Positions 1-9,987 of a stretch of DNA of 64,000 nucleotides are shown here, piece after piece. Each line of letters begins with the position of its first letter. The stretch's first letter is position 1. Position numbers and translations under genes: made by a program. The stretch spans positions 992,001 to 1,056,000 of the forward strand of contig FZPE01000001.1 of NCBI GenBank assembly GCA_900188465.1, in the 5' to 3' direction. Source of the DNA: Micrococcales bacterium KH10. GTDB taxonomy: Bacteria; Actinomycetota; Actinomycetes; Actinomycetales; Cellulomonadaceae. Below the pieces are notes generated by a model that was not told the origin of the DNA, did no database searches, and saw only the letters and a list, made by a program, of their open reading frames with translations.

Positions 1-214
1 CAAACCCGCGTGCAGTGCCCGCAACGACCCGACGCACAGTGCGCCAGCTTCCCACAATCGCGCCGGTGGCAATCGACGAGTCAGTCGTATCGGTCATCCG
101 TGACTGAGTCGACTCCAGCGTCTGGGTGCTCGTCGTTACTCGGGTATGGGTGCGAATCCGCGTTCGGTCTCGAGTAGAACCGCCACGCGGAGCTGAGCCA
201 GACTTGCCAGTCAC
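1..214 (-). CDS. DUF58-family protein, N-terminal fragment (runs off the left edge)
   Basis: The minus strand stays open from a GTG at 212-214 to the window edge, in the same frame as the MoxR gene and 24 bases after its stop. The visible 71 residues are Ser/Thr/Arg-rich and end in a Trp-Arg-rich stretch, as seen ahead of the first membrane helices of actinobacterial DUF58 proteins. DUF58 genes normally follow moxR, and the order kinase, FN3 protein, MoxR predicts one here. The identity rests mainly on position because the DUF58 domain itself lies outside the window. The start is not certain: no good ribosome binding site precedes the GTG, and an in-frame ATG lies further in. Confidence 0.5.
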   Translation of the reverse strand, partial: MTGKSGSAPRGGSTRDRTRIRTHTRVTTSTQTLESTQSRMTDTTDSSIATGAIVGSWRTVRRVVAGTARGF

Positions 215-238
215 TGCGCTGTACCGACCAGTGATCCG

Positions 239-1198
239 TTATTCGGCGTGCTTCGTCGGTGGGGGCACGTCAAGCAGGATCTGCGAGATCACTGCTTCAG
301 CGGTGACACCGTCGAACTCGGCTTCGGGGTCAAGGATAAGTCGGTGCGCAAGGACGGGCTGTGCCAGCGCCTTGATGTCGTCAGGTGTCACGTAGCTGCG
401 GCCATGCGCCCCAGCCCACGTCTTCGCGGACCTTGTCAACGCCAAGCCACCACGGACCGAAGCACCCAACCGAACCTGCACCGCGTTACGAGTCGCCTCA
501 ATGATGCGCGCAATATAGTCCGTGACCAAAGGGTCGATGTAGATGCCGCGAGCAATATCGGACAGCGTCAACAAAGTCTGGGGCGTGACCACCGGTTCGA
601 GTAGCTCAGACCTTGCCGCTCCGGAGATGATCTCGATCATGGAGGCATGATCCGGATACCCGATGGATGATTTGAGCATGAAACGGTCGAGCTGCGCCTC
701 AGGCAGCCGGTAAGTCCCTGCTTGCTCGACTGGATTCTGGGTCGCGATGACGAGGAACGGCAGGCCCACCGGTCGAGTAATGCCGTCAATCGTCACGTTG
801 CGTTCTTCCATGACCTCCAGCAGCGCCGATTGAGTCTTCGGCGAGGCGCGGTTGATCTCGTCCGCGAGAAGGATATTGGCGAAGACCGGCCCCTTATGGA
901 ACTCGAACTCACCGTTCTTCTGGTCATAGACCGTCATACCGGTGACATCGCCGGGCAGCAGGTCGGGAGTGAACTGGATGCGGGTAGACGTTCCAGCGAT
1001 CGACTGAGCCATCGCGCGAGCCAATGAGGTCTTACCGGTGCCCGGAACGTCTTCAAGTAGCAGGTGCCCTTCGCTGACCGCCGCGGTGAAAGCAAGTTTG
1101 ATGACATGCTGCTTACCCAGGATCACCGACTCGACATGAGAGACCAGGCGTTCAAAGGTCGTCTGAAACCACGTGGTCTGTTCCTGGGTGATCGCCAT
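239..1198 (-). CDS. MoxR-type AAA+ ATPase
   Basis: This 319-residue protein is a MoxR-family AAA+ ATPase, a cytoplasmic chaperone-like ATPase thought to mature or activate partner proteins, often with DUF58 and VWA-type proteins. Walker A is EDVPGTGKTS (about residues 49-58), Walker B is ILLADE (109-114), and the sensor motif ATQNP is at 152-156; the typical NRASPKTQSALLEVMEE helix follows Walker B. Length is normal for the family. The ATG is preceded by a clear AGGAGG. It lies downstream of the FN3-repeat membrane protein and the kinase and upstream of the probable DUF58 gene, all on the minus strand, so the four are likely one operon. Confidence 0.93.
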   Translation of the reverse strand: MAITQEQTTWFQTTFERLVSHVESVILGKQHVIKLAFTAAVSEGHLLLEDVPGTGKTSLARAMAQSIAGTSTRIQFTPDLLPGDVTGMTVYDQKNGEFEFHKGPVFANILLADEINRASPKTQSALLEVMEERNVTIDGITRPVGLPFLVIATQNPVEQAGTYRLPEAQLDRFMLKSSIGYPDHASMIEIISGAARSELLEPVVTPQTLLTLSDIARGIYIDPLVTDYIARIIEATRNAVQVRLGASVRGGLALTRSAKTWAGAHGRSYVTPDDIKALAQPVLAHRLILDPEAEFDGVTAEAVISQILLDVPPPTKHAE

Positions 1199-1280
1199 CA
1201 GTTCTGCCTCCTGAGCAGCAAAGTCGCATAGTGGTGCGCATTGTTAAGTATCTCGGCCAACCGGTTGACCAGACTTTAGC

Positions 1281-4200
1281 CTACGGTTCATCTCCCGGAT
1301 CTTCAGGGTCACCCGGGTCCTCCGGGTCGTCATCGTCGGGCGGGTCTGGAACTTCGCAGGTCACGGTTCGCTCAAATTGGTTGATATGCGGCGCATTGAG
1401 ATCGCTGAGCAAGCCCTGGAACGTGACAGTCAACGTGAAACGATACTGCCCTGGCAACACCGAGTCCCCGTCTGGGTACGGCGTCCATGACCTCGTTTCA
1501 CCGCTATTCGCTGAGGAATAACTCCACCAACCGGTCTCACCATTGGGTGCGACCACCGAGTACTCCCACTCCCAGTCCTGGTTTCTGATGTCCTCGAAGG
1601 TCGGGCGGCGGAATGTGAATTCGGCATTGTCAGGGGCCACGCACCCACCCGAGAAGTCCGGGAACCCGTCTTGGAAGCCCGCAGGGACATAGGGCGCCTT
1701 ATTGGCAGCGGGACCGATCGTGTACGGGTCGTCAACACTGGTCTCAAAGTTGTGGTCATCGGCCCTGAGATAGATCTTGACACTACGGTTCTGCAACGGT
1801 GACCCAGGCCGGGGATCGCCCGGGACCCGCACGGCCCGGAATTTCACGTTTCCGATGGTCGCCTCGCCCAGCACGACATTGAAACCAGAGTGCAGGTCAC
1901 CGACCACGTGGTACTTGAACTTCTGGAACACATCGATCGTGGAAGGCGATTCGACGACGATGACCTTGTCGTTCACCTCAGTGACATCCCCGAAATTGCC
2001 GTCTAGCGCACGGGTGTTGATATCGGGCAGGTCGCGCATCGTCGTCGCCACCGACCTCGCACAGAATCTGACCGAGTGGAACCGGTTGCTGTTGATCGCT
2101 TCAAAGGTCTGACGCAGCGAGGCATCCGTTCTTACCTCGTTACGCCACGTGCACGACCCGCCGCCAAGCACCCAGCCGTATTGATATCCGGCCCCGCGAC
2201 CACCAGTAGTGATGTCTGCTTGTACTGTACGGCCACCAGCGACCTGCTTCAGCGAGTCGATCTTGGGGGCGGTCACACCATTGACGGTGAGGTTCTTGCG
2301 CGCCGTGTCATGTTCGGCCGAGATCGGGTCGTGTTCAGCGGCCAGCGCTACGACGCTGATTTGCTCGCCACTGTTGGACCGACCCGATAGCACCGGGCTC
2401 CAGGTCCGGCCCGCGGATCTGTTGCTCGCGATCTCCTTACCGGACTCATCGAGCACCGTGTAGCCTCCGGTGTTGTGGCCGTTGGCGGTGACCCACAGCT
2501 GAACCCGGCCCCCCTTGCCGTCATTGGGCACCGGAGCCCATGTGACGGTGGGTGCGGACGGGGCCTCATAGGCCCATGCGGTCACTGGGAGTGATTCTGC
2601 CGACCAGCCCACACCGTTGAACGCTGCGGCAGTGAAGTTGTACTTGTCGTTGACCGCAAGGTTCGACACCTCGACGCGCCAACCCTGTGCCGACGAGACG
2701 CTCTTCGTCACCGGTGTCAGCCCTTGCGCACTGATCCGGATCTCGCTGACCGATGGTTGTGAGTCAACCGGTGTCACTGCGAAAGTCACCGAGTTCGAAC
2801 TCACTCGTTCAAGACGCATCGTCGGCCGTGGCGGAACCGACCGGTAGGTGATGTGAATCCGCCCAGCGCCTTGATGCGCCTGCCGATCTGGCGTGGTGGT
2901 ATCCACGAAACGATAGTTGATCGTGGCTGTGCCTGACGGCGTGGGCGAGTTCTCGGAGCCAGGTGCCACCTCAATGTTGATCCGGGACGAGTCCACCACC
3001 GAGCACGTTGTCGGCAGTCGATTCTGGGCACCGCAATCCAGCGACTCGGGAAGAACTCGTCCATCAACCCACCCGAAATATCGCTGATCGAGCGTTGCCT
3101 GGATCGTGTCGAGGACGTTGATGGTCTCACTCGCTGCGCCACCGTCGAATCCAGTGAACTCAATCGTCGTCTGGATGTCCGGGACTTCCAAAAGCCCGCT
3201 GACCTGACCGTTCTCAATCTGGACGACGACCATCGACTCCACACGCGGGTCGAAGGTTTCCGGTCCCGAAATCCATACCGGGATCTGCACCTCCTGGCGG
3301 GCCGCAGTGTGTTTGACTGAAACGACGGTCAATGTCGACCCGGAGCATTCCACGACCAGGTCATCGCTGGGCGCGGCGTTACAGCCAATCGTCAGACGAC
3401 TCTTGTCCACCGGTCGTGAACCGCGTTGCCAGTCGATATACGGCAACAAATCGAGTTGCCGGTTCGTCTCACGCGGATAGACCCGCAGCGGTATGGAGCG
3501 CACCAGGAATTCCGGCGGGGCATTGAGCAGCGTGACAGCGAAGGCCAACCGCATCGAGACTTCGGATTCAGGCTGACCGACCCATCGGGCTCGGATCGTG
3601 CATCCGTCATTGCGTTCGGGCGCTCCCAGGCCTGGGAAATAAGTCAGCACGGTACCGGTGACCACGCAGCGTGCGGCAGCGCTGGAGCGGCGGCCGTCCA
3701 CCCGAGCCTCACCGATGATCTCCAACTCGCGATCCGCGAGCGGTACGACCGCCTGCATCAAGTTGACCTCGACCGAGGTGTCGAGCCCTTCGGTGACCTC
3801 GTAGATCCGGTTCGGATCACGCAGTTCCGGACGCAGCAGCTGCGAAGCCGGAACGTGGACGAAACCGTAGGAGACCACGGGGTATTCGGTGTTCTCCTGG
3901 CTCGGATCGCGCAGTTCGAACGGAACGATCTGGGCAGCCTGTCCTAACGGCCCGGCTATTCGAATCTGAGCATCGGTAGTGAAGTCCGTCGCCTGGTCCA
4001 CCAAGCTGAGGGTGAGCGGCGCACCGTTCCACACAACTTTATTGGTGTACACATCGACATTGAACGAGTCGCCGACGATATTCGCCGCGCCGACGTAGGT
4101 GTCAGTGATACGTGGGTATGGCGGTACTGCGATGTCGCTCGATGAGACGATGACCCGCGCCGAGGCCGTGCCTTCGATCACCCCTACCTCTCGCACCGGG

Positions 4201-7200
4201 TCGAAGGTTCCGTCCTGCGCGATTCCGGTTGCGAGGGTGTACTCGTAGACAGTGGATCCGTGCGATACGTCGGCGGTAAACGACTGTCCGTCGTCAGAGA
4301 TCGACGTCACCCGCACCGGGGTGACTTCCCCACCGACCGTGCGCAGTTCGAAGACCTCGAGCAGACGACCTTGGCGACCAGCCGGGAGTGCGTCGTTCAG
4401 CAGTGGCCGCACGGTGATCTGCTGCCCCGCCGGTTCGTAGCGGTAGTCGTTGAACGCGACAGGCTGCGGCATTTCGTTGGTGACCGCGACTGTCACGGGC
4501 ACGGTCACCGTGTGGTCTCCGTCGGATACCTCGACGGTGAACTCAACCGCGGTGGTGCCGTGTGCCGCGGCCTGATCGTCCGGTTCTGGCGGGAAGGACT
4601 CCGTGGAGGCGACGCGCAGTGCCCGGCCGTTCTCGATCAACTCGACCTGCGCGTTCTCCGGCTGGCTCACCTGCACCGCGAGGATCTCGTCCCCGTCCGG
4701 GTCGCCCCCTGCCCGCGGCAGTTCAATGACCGTGTGCCCGCCCCGTCGCATCTGACCGTGCAACGCCCCGATGTCCGGGGATGCCTGGCCGCCCGGCGGG
4801 TTGACGTTGAGGTAGATGCTGCCCATCGCGGTGTTAGCCGGATTGCCGCGAGTGTAAACATAGTACGGAATCTCGATCATGCCCGGTTCGCGCGGTGCGA
4901 GAATCCGCATCGTGGAGCCGGAGGCGAAGGCGAGGCCGGTGTTCTCTAGATCGAAGGCGTCAGTGCCAGCACGTGGTCTTGGGTCTAGGACAAGTTCAGA
5001 ACCTGCGGGAACCACGTCATTGGCGAGTACATCGACGTCAATCGTCGCACCCGCGCGGACCTGAACCGCGTCGGCTCCAGTGATCGGAGCCGTTCCGGCA
5101 TCCTCAGGGACGAGGTACACCACGCCATAGCCGGGAATGATCTGGGGGTCGCCGCCGTCACCGAGGACTGCCACGTTGTACCGGAAGGTTCCGGCCAGCA
5201 GTCCCGGTACTTCTTCGCCGTCGCTGTTGAGCACTTGACCGGTTGCGGTCTCGGCGAACACCCGCAGTTCTGAACCCTCGACAGCTGTGACGTCGACGGT
5301 GACTTCCAACGCGTCATCGGTGCCGATGTCATCGCGTGGCAGCACTTCTACGTCTGTGATGGCCAAAGTCGCCTGTGCTGGATTGACGATGGCGGCCAGC
5401 GGATCTATTTGAGTGTCATCGCCGGGAGTCACATAGACCGCGAGCGGGGCAACTGTCACCTGGGCGTCTTCGGGTGCTATCGCGGTGAATCGAACTGTTC
5501 CCTGCGTCGTGACGCCGTCGGACATCACTTCATAACTGATCGTGTACTCGCCCGCCGCTGCGGACTGAACCTCGATGGCCGCCGGTGACTGCCGTTCGGT
5601 CAACGTCAATCCAGCCACGTCGCTGAGCACACCGATTCGCACCATTCCAGTGGCGCCAGAGACGTAATCGGCCACTGGAATACGTACCCGCTGGTTCACC
5701 ACACCGGTCACGGCCGCTGGCGTGACGTGAAGTGTGGCATCCTCACGCACCTGAACGGTGATGAAATCCGTTGTGACGGTTCCGAGCGCATCGACAACGC
5801 TATAGCGTATGGAGACATCGGCGGTGGTTGCCTCAGTCGAAGCGCGATAGACGATGCGCCCGTCGGGACGAGCGATCACGCTGCCCTCGTCCGGCTGCAA
5901 CGCTGTGAGAAGCAACGCATCGCCGTCGGGGTCGACCCACCGACGCAGCACGTCGACTGAGATGGCCGCTCCCGGCGCGACGGAGTAGATCGTGCGCGTG
6001 CTGCGTCCGGGAAGCACCATCCGTGGTGCCAGATTCGCCTGGTCGAAACCGTGCACTGCTACCCGTGCCTGAGTGGCCACACGGTGTGCTGGAGAATCGT
6101 GTCCATCGGTGATCTCGAAATGAAGCACTGCTTCGCCTTCGGTCACAGCGGTCGCATCGACGACAATCGCAGTGTTTCCATCAACCAGTTGCGGCGCGCC
6201 GAAGGGCGCATCATCGCCGCCCCACTTCACCGATCCCGGCACGATGGACAAAATGTCGCCACGGTTGGGGTCGGTTGCACCGATCAGCACCGGAATACGT
6301 GTCATGGTGCCTGGACGAACCCCGAATTGCGCGTTCTCACCCGTCGCCGGCACCGGTGGCATCGGGTCGGTGGTGTCTTCCTGATTGTCTTCTTGTTCTT
6401 CTGAGGTGGTCGACTCTTGGGGAACCCACGATTCGCTGGAGGGAACGAATTCCCATGCCTGGTCCCGTAGTACCCATGCGGTACCGCGGGTGGAGTTGTT
6501 GACCGCGATAGTGTCACCGACCACACGCCATTCGATGCTGTCTGCGATCTGAGTGGATTCACCGCCTACGAGGTTCGTCGCTGGTTCACCGCATACGGAC
6601 GCCAAAAGCGCGTTGTTGCTCGGCCACACCGCCAGGACGCACTCGTCCCCGGTGATCATCGGGGCGACGGCACTGGCATTCTCGATATCAACCTGAGCGG
6701 GACCCGGTGCGCCCGTGGCGTCATAGCTGACAAGGCCGCTCGACGTGGTCAGGTGAAGCAGACTCGCGTCAGAAGATCGCGCCAATTGCGCATCTGAGGG
6801 CAAGTCGGTCGCCACGAGTTGATCATCTATCCACAACGAGACGGGTTCGTCGGAACTCGATTGTGCCGCCAACGCCCAGTGGTCGCCGAAGGTCGTGATG
6901 GTCACGACCCGGTTCGAGGTGGTCGGGATGGCTACGTTGTCCAGTGCAGTGCGTTCCGGCTGTTCATCTGAACCGATCTGATGCGTGACCAGCATGCCTT
7001 CACTATTGACTGCGACGAGCTGGCCGCTCGCGGTCACATTCATAGCGACGAGTTGCTCAGTGGCGTTGTCCTCGGCCTCCTCGTTGATCGGGCCTGATAT
7101 CTCACCACGCGCTAAATCAGCCACAGTCGCGCTGTACACCTGGTCGTACTCGTCGCGTAACACAACGTACTCACCGGCAACCCGCACCTGCGAGATGGTG

Positions 7201-7577
7201 GCCCGCAAGGTGTTCAAGGTGGTGTCTTCATCAATATCGACTGGCATGGCGGGGTCGACTGCAAGATATCGGTTCCCGCCGAGCAGCACGGTCGTTTCGC
7301 GGCCTTGCACAATCCAACGCGGGAAGGCCGGCGTGGTTTCCTGTACCGAGTTGAGTTCCATGATGTCGACATTGAGCCGCCCATACATGTTTGAGCTTTC
7401 CCGGCTGAGCCAGATGTTCGGCTCTTGGACCTGTACCGCCTGCACATCCGTGGGACGGGTCAATGCGACAGCGATTCCCACTGAGGTCACCACGACCACA
7501 AGAGCCAACGCGAACGCCCACAGCCGACGTCGCTTAGCGACATCTGCCTGTGATGTCAGTGGTTTCGCATCAGCCAT
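1281..7577 (-). CDS. Giant single-pass membrane protein with Ig-like/cadherin-like repeats and fibronectin type III domains
   Basis: From ATG 7577 (5 bases after the kinase stop) the protein has 2098 residues; the frame stays open 75 bases further up, inside the kinase gene, but the internal ATG fits the operon better. A short Lys/Arg-rich N-terminus (KRRRLW) is followed by one transmembrane helix at about residues 17-39, so nearly all of it is extracellular. The middle holds many beta-rich repeats with DPDGD and VDVLANDV motifs typical of cadherin-like and Ig-like adhesion modules. Two FN3-like domains lie near residues 1580-1790. The tail is a Pro/Asp/Glu/Gly-rich acidic stretch without an LPXTG motif. 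It matches the FN3 partner of the kinase-FN3-AAA-DUF58-transglutaminase cluster (PFNA cluster of bifidobacteria). A role in sensing or adhesion at the surface is inferred. Confidence 0.85.
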   Translation of the reverse strand: MADAKPLTSQADVAKRRRLWAFALALVVVVTSVGIAVALTRPTDVQAVQVQEPNIWLSRESSNMYGRLNVDIMELNSVQETTPAFPRWIVQGRETTVLLGGNRYLAVDPAMPVDIDEDTTLNTLRATISQVRVAGEYVVLRDEYDQVYSATVADLARGEISGPINEEAEDNATEQLVAMNVTASGQLVAVNSEGMLVTHQIGSDEQPERTALDNVAIPTTSNRVVTITTFGDHWALAAQSSSDEPVSLWIDDQLVATDLPSDAQLARSSDASLLHLTTSSGLVSYDATGAPGPAQVDIENASAVAPMITGDECVLAVWPSNNALLASVCGEPATNLVGGESTQIADSIEWRVVGDTIAVNNSTRGTAWVLRDQAWEFVPSSESWVPQESTTSEEQEDNQEDTTDPMPPVPATGENAQFGVRPGTMTRIPVLIGATDPNRGDILSIVPGSVKWGGDDAPFGAPQLVDGNTAIVVDATAVTEGEAVLHFEITDGHDSPAHRVATQARVAVHGFDQANLAPRMVLPGRSTRTIYSVAPGAAISVDVLRRWVDPDGDALLLTALQPDEGSVIARPDGRIVYRASTEATTADVSIRYSVVDALGTVTTDFITVQVREDATLHVTPAAVTGVVNQRVRIPVADYVSGATGMVRIGVLSDVAGLTLTERQSPAAIEVQSAAAGEYTISYEVMSDGVTTQGTVRFTAIAPEDAQVTVAPLAVYVTPGDDTQIDPLAAIVNPAQATLAITDVEVLPRDDIGTDDALEVTVDVTAVEGSELRVFAETATGQVLNSDGEEVPGLLAGTFRYNVAVLGDGGDPQIIPGYGVVYLVPEDAGTAPITGADAVQVRAGATIDVDVLANDVVPAGSELVLDPRPRAGTDAFDLENTGLAFASGSTMRILAPREPGMIEIPYYVYTRGNPANTAMGSIYLNVNPPGGQASPDIGALHGQMRRGGHTVIELPRAGGDPDGDEILAVQVSQPENAQVELIENGRALRVASTESFPPEPDDQAAAHGTTAVEFTVEVSDGDHTVTVPVTVAVTNEMPQPVAFNDYRYEPAGQQITVRPLLNDALPAGRQGRLLEVFELRTVGGEVTPVRVTSISDDGQSFTADVSHGSTVYEYTLATGIAQDGTFDPVREVGVIEGTASARVIVSSSDIAVPPYPRITDTYVGAANIVGDSFNVDVYTNKVVWNGAPLTLSLVDQATDFTTDAQIRIAGPLGQAAQIVPFELRDPSQENTEYPVVSYGFVHVPASQLLRPELRDPNRIYEVTEGLDTSVEVNLMQAVVPLADRELEIIGEARVDGRRSSAAARCVVTGTVLTYFPGLGAPERNDGCTIRARWVGQPESEVSMRLAFAVTLLNAPPEFLVRSIPLRVYPRETNRQLDLLPYIDWQRGSRPVDKSRLTIGCNAAPSDDLVVECSGSTLTVVSVKHTAARQEVQIPVWISGPETFDPRVESMVVVQIENGQVSGLLEVPDIQTTIEFTGFDGGAASETINVLDTIQATLDQRYFGWVDGRVLPESLDCGAQNRLPTTCSVVDSSRINIEVAPGSENSPTPSGTATINYRFVDTTTPDRQAHQGAGRIHITYRSVPPRPTMRLERVSSNSVTFAVTPVDSQPSVSEIRISAQGLTPVTKSVSSAQGWRVEVSNLAVNDKYNFTAAAFNGVGWSAESLPVTAWAYEAPSAPTVTWAPVPNDGKGGRVQLWVTANGHNTGGYTVLDESGKEIASNRSAGRTWSPVLSGRSNSGEQISVVALAAEHDPISAEHDTARKNLTVNGVTAPKIDSLKQVAGGRTVQADITTGGRGAGYQYGWVLGGGSCTWRNEVRTDASLRQTFEAINSNRFHSVRFCARSVATTMRDLPDINTRALDGNFGDVTEVNDKVIVVESPSTIDVFQKFKYHVVGDLHSGFNVVLGEATIGNVKFRAVRVPGDPRPGSPLQNRSVKIYLRADDHNFETSVDDPYTIGPAANKAPYVPAGFQDGFPDFSGGCVAPDNAEFTFRRPTFEDIRNQDWEWEYSVVAPNGETGWWSYSSANSGETRSWTPYPDGDSVLPGQYRFTLTVTFQGLLSDLNAPHINQFERTVTCEVPDPPDDDDPEDPGDPEDPGDEP

Positions 7578-7582
7578 CTGAC

Positions 7583-8707
7583 CTACCGTCCTTGCACCAC
7601 GATCCAGGTGACCAGAGCCACGATGACTGCAAGGAGACCGGCACCTACCCAAAGCGCGGTCTGCAATGAAATGGTCTTCCTGCCGTCAGGTCTGACAGTG
7701 GTATCGACGTCGTCGTCACGAGTCACTTCTGTTTTCTTGCGACGGGGCCGACGCGATGTCGTCACGGCGACCTCGGAACGCACCACTGGTGACTCGTTGT
7801 CTTGACCGAATTCGATCACAGGAGGGGCGAATGACGATTGTGGTTCAAGGATGTCGATCGGCGTGACCGGCAAGCCTAGTCGTTGCTCGACGTAACGCAG
7901 CTGCTCACCGACTTCGCGAGCGCTGCTCTGCCGGTTCTGCGGGTTGGCGTTCATCGTCTGCGCCAGGATGCTCTGCAGGTCGGAGGGCACGTCCTGTCGT
8001 TCTAGCGGCGTATAGCGCGCTTTGCGCACCCGTGCGCTCAGTTCGTCGGGACCGTTTCGTCCCGAACCGGGAATCTCGAACGGGCTGTGCCCGGCCAGCA
8101 TCGAATACAGCGTTGCGCCAAGTGACCACACTTCGGTGGCGATCGATCCAGTGCTCTGATCCGAAACGACTTCGGGTGCGCTCCAGGGAACCGACAATGC
8201 CATGACACCTGAGGTGCCCGACAGTGACGTGGCAATACCGAAGTCGGCCAGCACCGGGGCGCCGTATTGCGTGATCATAACGTTCGACGGCTTGATATCA
8301 CGGTGCAGAATGCCTAATCGATGGGCGCCTTCGATAGCACCGGCAATCTTGACACCGATATGAAGTACTTCTGGAATAGACATCCGTTCTTTACGATAAC
8401 GCTGCGCGATCGCAACCGGGCAGTATTCCATTGCGATATATGGCCGACCATCTGAGGATATCGACGCCTCATAAACGGTGACGATGGACGGATGCGAACC
8501 GAGCTGAGCCATGACGTCGGCTTCCAGATTGAACATCCGCGCGACATCTTCGTCAACGAGGTCGCGCAGTAGGACTTTCACCGCTACTTTCCGCTTCGGC
8601 ATTTGCTGTTCGTAGAGAAAAACATCGGCGAAACCACCGACGCCGAGCGGGTTGATATGAGTGAATCCAGGCAGCACAGGAGGGGCGGCTGGCATTCGTT
8701 TGGCCAT
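7583..8707 (-). CDS. Membrane-anchored serine/threonine protein kinase (Pkb2-like)
   Basis: The 374-residue protein is a Hanks-type kinase. Visible motifs are the glycine loop GVGGFADV (22-29), VAVK with the ATP lysine (K44), HRDIKPSN (135-142), DFG (155-157) and APEV (177-180), so it should be active. A basic juxtamembrane stretch (RRPRRKK) precedes one C-terminal transmembrane helix (about 350-370) with almost no outer domain, so sensing must involve a partner, plausibly the FN3 protein encoded next. I chose ATG 8707, because an upstream in-frame start would add 44 residues of poor coding sequence. It heads the kinase-FN3-MoxR-DUF58 run. Confidence 0.9.
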   Translation of the reverse strand: MAKRMPAAPPVLPGFTHINPLGVGGFADVFLYEQQMPKRKVAVKVLLRDLVDEDVARMFNLEADVMAQLGSHPSIVTVYEASISSDGRPYIAMEYCPVAIAQRYRKERMSIPEVLHIGVKIAGAIEGAHRLGILHRDIKPSNVMITQYGAPVLADFGIATSLSGTSGVMALSVPWSAPEVVSDQSTGSIATEVWSLGATLYSMLAGHSPFEIPGSGRNGPDELSARVRKARYTPLERQDVPSDLQSILAQTMNANPQNRQSSAREVGEQLRYVEQRLGLPVTPIDILEPQSSFAPPVIEFGQDNESPVVRSEVAVTTSRRPRRKKTEVTRDDDVDTTVRPDGRKTISLQTALWVGAGLLAVIVALVTWIVVQGR

Positions 8708-8873
8708 GACCTCAGTCCCCCCATCGGCTTCACTGCTGCGAGGCCCGTCGACGCGCCGCGGCCGCAGCGTAGCCTGCTTCCATTTCCTACCGTGTCGAGT
8801 CAAGGTTAGTTGGTTTCTGCTGCGTACCGCTACCACCACCCATCTTGTCAGCTCGTATAAGCCCTCCGATTTC

Positions 8874-8927
8874 CCGGTTCACCTTCGATCTCCCCTGATA
8901 TCGCCAGGCAGGTCGAAGGTAAACCGG
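8874..8927. repeat. Inverted repeat between the kinase and menB genes
   Basis: Two 15-base arms (CCGGTTCACCTTCGA at 8874-8888 and TCGAAGGTAAACCGG at 8913-8927) are reverse complements with one mismatch and are separated by 24 bases. They sit in the 240-base gap between two divergent genes, ending 20 bases before the menB start. It could be an operator serving one or both promoters or an RNA hairpin in the menB leader; no regulator is identified. Confidence 0.5.
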
Positions 8928-8947
8928 TAGATCGACGCTGGACGCGA

Positions 8948-9970
8948 ATGCGCACTAGAGTCGTTCAAGTGAGCGATCAATCCGGATTTAACGCAGTTTC
9001 CCCGTCACCGAACAACGAAGAGTCAGCTTCGGAGGTGACTGAAACCTTGAACTCGTCCACGCCCTTCGACCCCAAACGCTGGCGAGCCTTGCAGGTCGGC
9101 GAAGCATGGACCGATATTACGTATCACCGCGCCATTGACCCGGAAACGGGGCAAGACCTCCCTGCGGTAAGGATCGCTTTCGACCGCCCTGAGGTGCGTA
9201 ATGCGTTTCGACCTCACACCGTGGACGAACTGTATGCCGCGCTTGATCACGCTCGTATGACCTCCGACGTCGGTACGGTCATCGTGACCGGCAATGGGCC
9301 TTCCCCCGCAGACGGCGTGCACGCTTTTTGCTCTGGCGGTGACCAACGCATTCGGGGCCGTGACGGTTACCGCTATGCCTCGGGAGCCGAAGCCGATTCC
9401 GTGGACCCGGCGCGGGCTGGACGCCTCCACATCCTTGAAGTGCAACGGCTGATCCGCACTATGCCAAAGGTGGTCGTCGCGGTGGTCAACGGTTGGGCTG
9501 CCGGGGGCGGCCATTCACTGCACGTAGTCGCCGACCTGACGATTGCCAGCAGAGAACACGCGCGGTTCATGCAGACCGATGCCAATGTCGGTTCCTTCGA
9601 TGGTGGTTACGGATCTGCCTACCTAGCTAAGCAGGTTGGCCAGAAGCGAGCACGCGAGATCTTCTTCTTGGCCCGCGAGTACTCGGCGCAGCAGGCGTAC
9701 GAGTGGGGCGCGGTCAACGACGTAGTGCCGCACGCCGACCTCGAAGACACCGCACTGGAATACGCCCGGATCATTGCGACAAAGTCGCCACAGGCGATCC
9801 GCATGCTCAAATTCGCATTCAACCTCGCCGACGATGGCCTCGCCGGGCAGCAAGTTTTCGCTGGTGAAGCGACCCGCCTCGCCTATATGACTGATGAAGC
9901 GGTGGAAGGCCGCGATGCTTTCCTAGAGCGTCGCGCACCGCGCTGGGACTCGTTCCCGTACTACTACTAG
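8948..9970 (+). CDS. menB: 1,4-dihydroxy-2-naphthoyl-CoA synthase
   Basis: MenB closes the second ring of the menaquinone head group from O-succinylbenzoyl-CoA in the cytoplasm. The 340-residue protein has the crotonase fold signatures SGGDQRIRG, GWAAGGGHSLH (oxyanion-hole region) and DANVGSFDGGYGS, and ends in WDSFPYYY, which is characteristic of actinobacterial MenB. The first 40 or so residues are low-complexity, so the true start may be a GTG 18 bases downstream; neither start has a strong ribosome binding site. No other men gene is in the window. It stands alone between a divergent kinase operon and a convergent secreted protein. Confidence 0.93.
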   Translation: MRTRVVQVSDQSGFNAVSPSPNNEESASEVTETLNSSTPFDPKRWRALQVGEAWTDITYHRAIDPETGQDLPAVRIAFDRPEVRNAFRPHTVDELYAALDHARMTSDVGTVIVTGNGPSPADGVHAFCSGGDQRIRGRDGYRYASGAEADSVDPARAGRLHILEVQRLIRTMPKVVVAVVNGWAAGGGHSLHVVADLTIASREHARFMQTDANVGSFDGGYGSAYLAKQVGQKRAREIFFLAREYSAQQAYEWGAVNDVVPHADLEDTALEYARIIATKSPQAIRMLKFAFNLADDGLAGQQVFAGEATRLAYMTDEAVEGRDAFLERRAPRWDSFPYYY

Positions 9971-9987
9971 GAACGAGCATTCCCTCC

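Noticed and set aside
248-604. Plus-strand frames over the MoxR gene
   Set aside because: They are opposite-strand shadows of a gene with clear AAA+ motifs.
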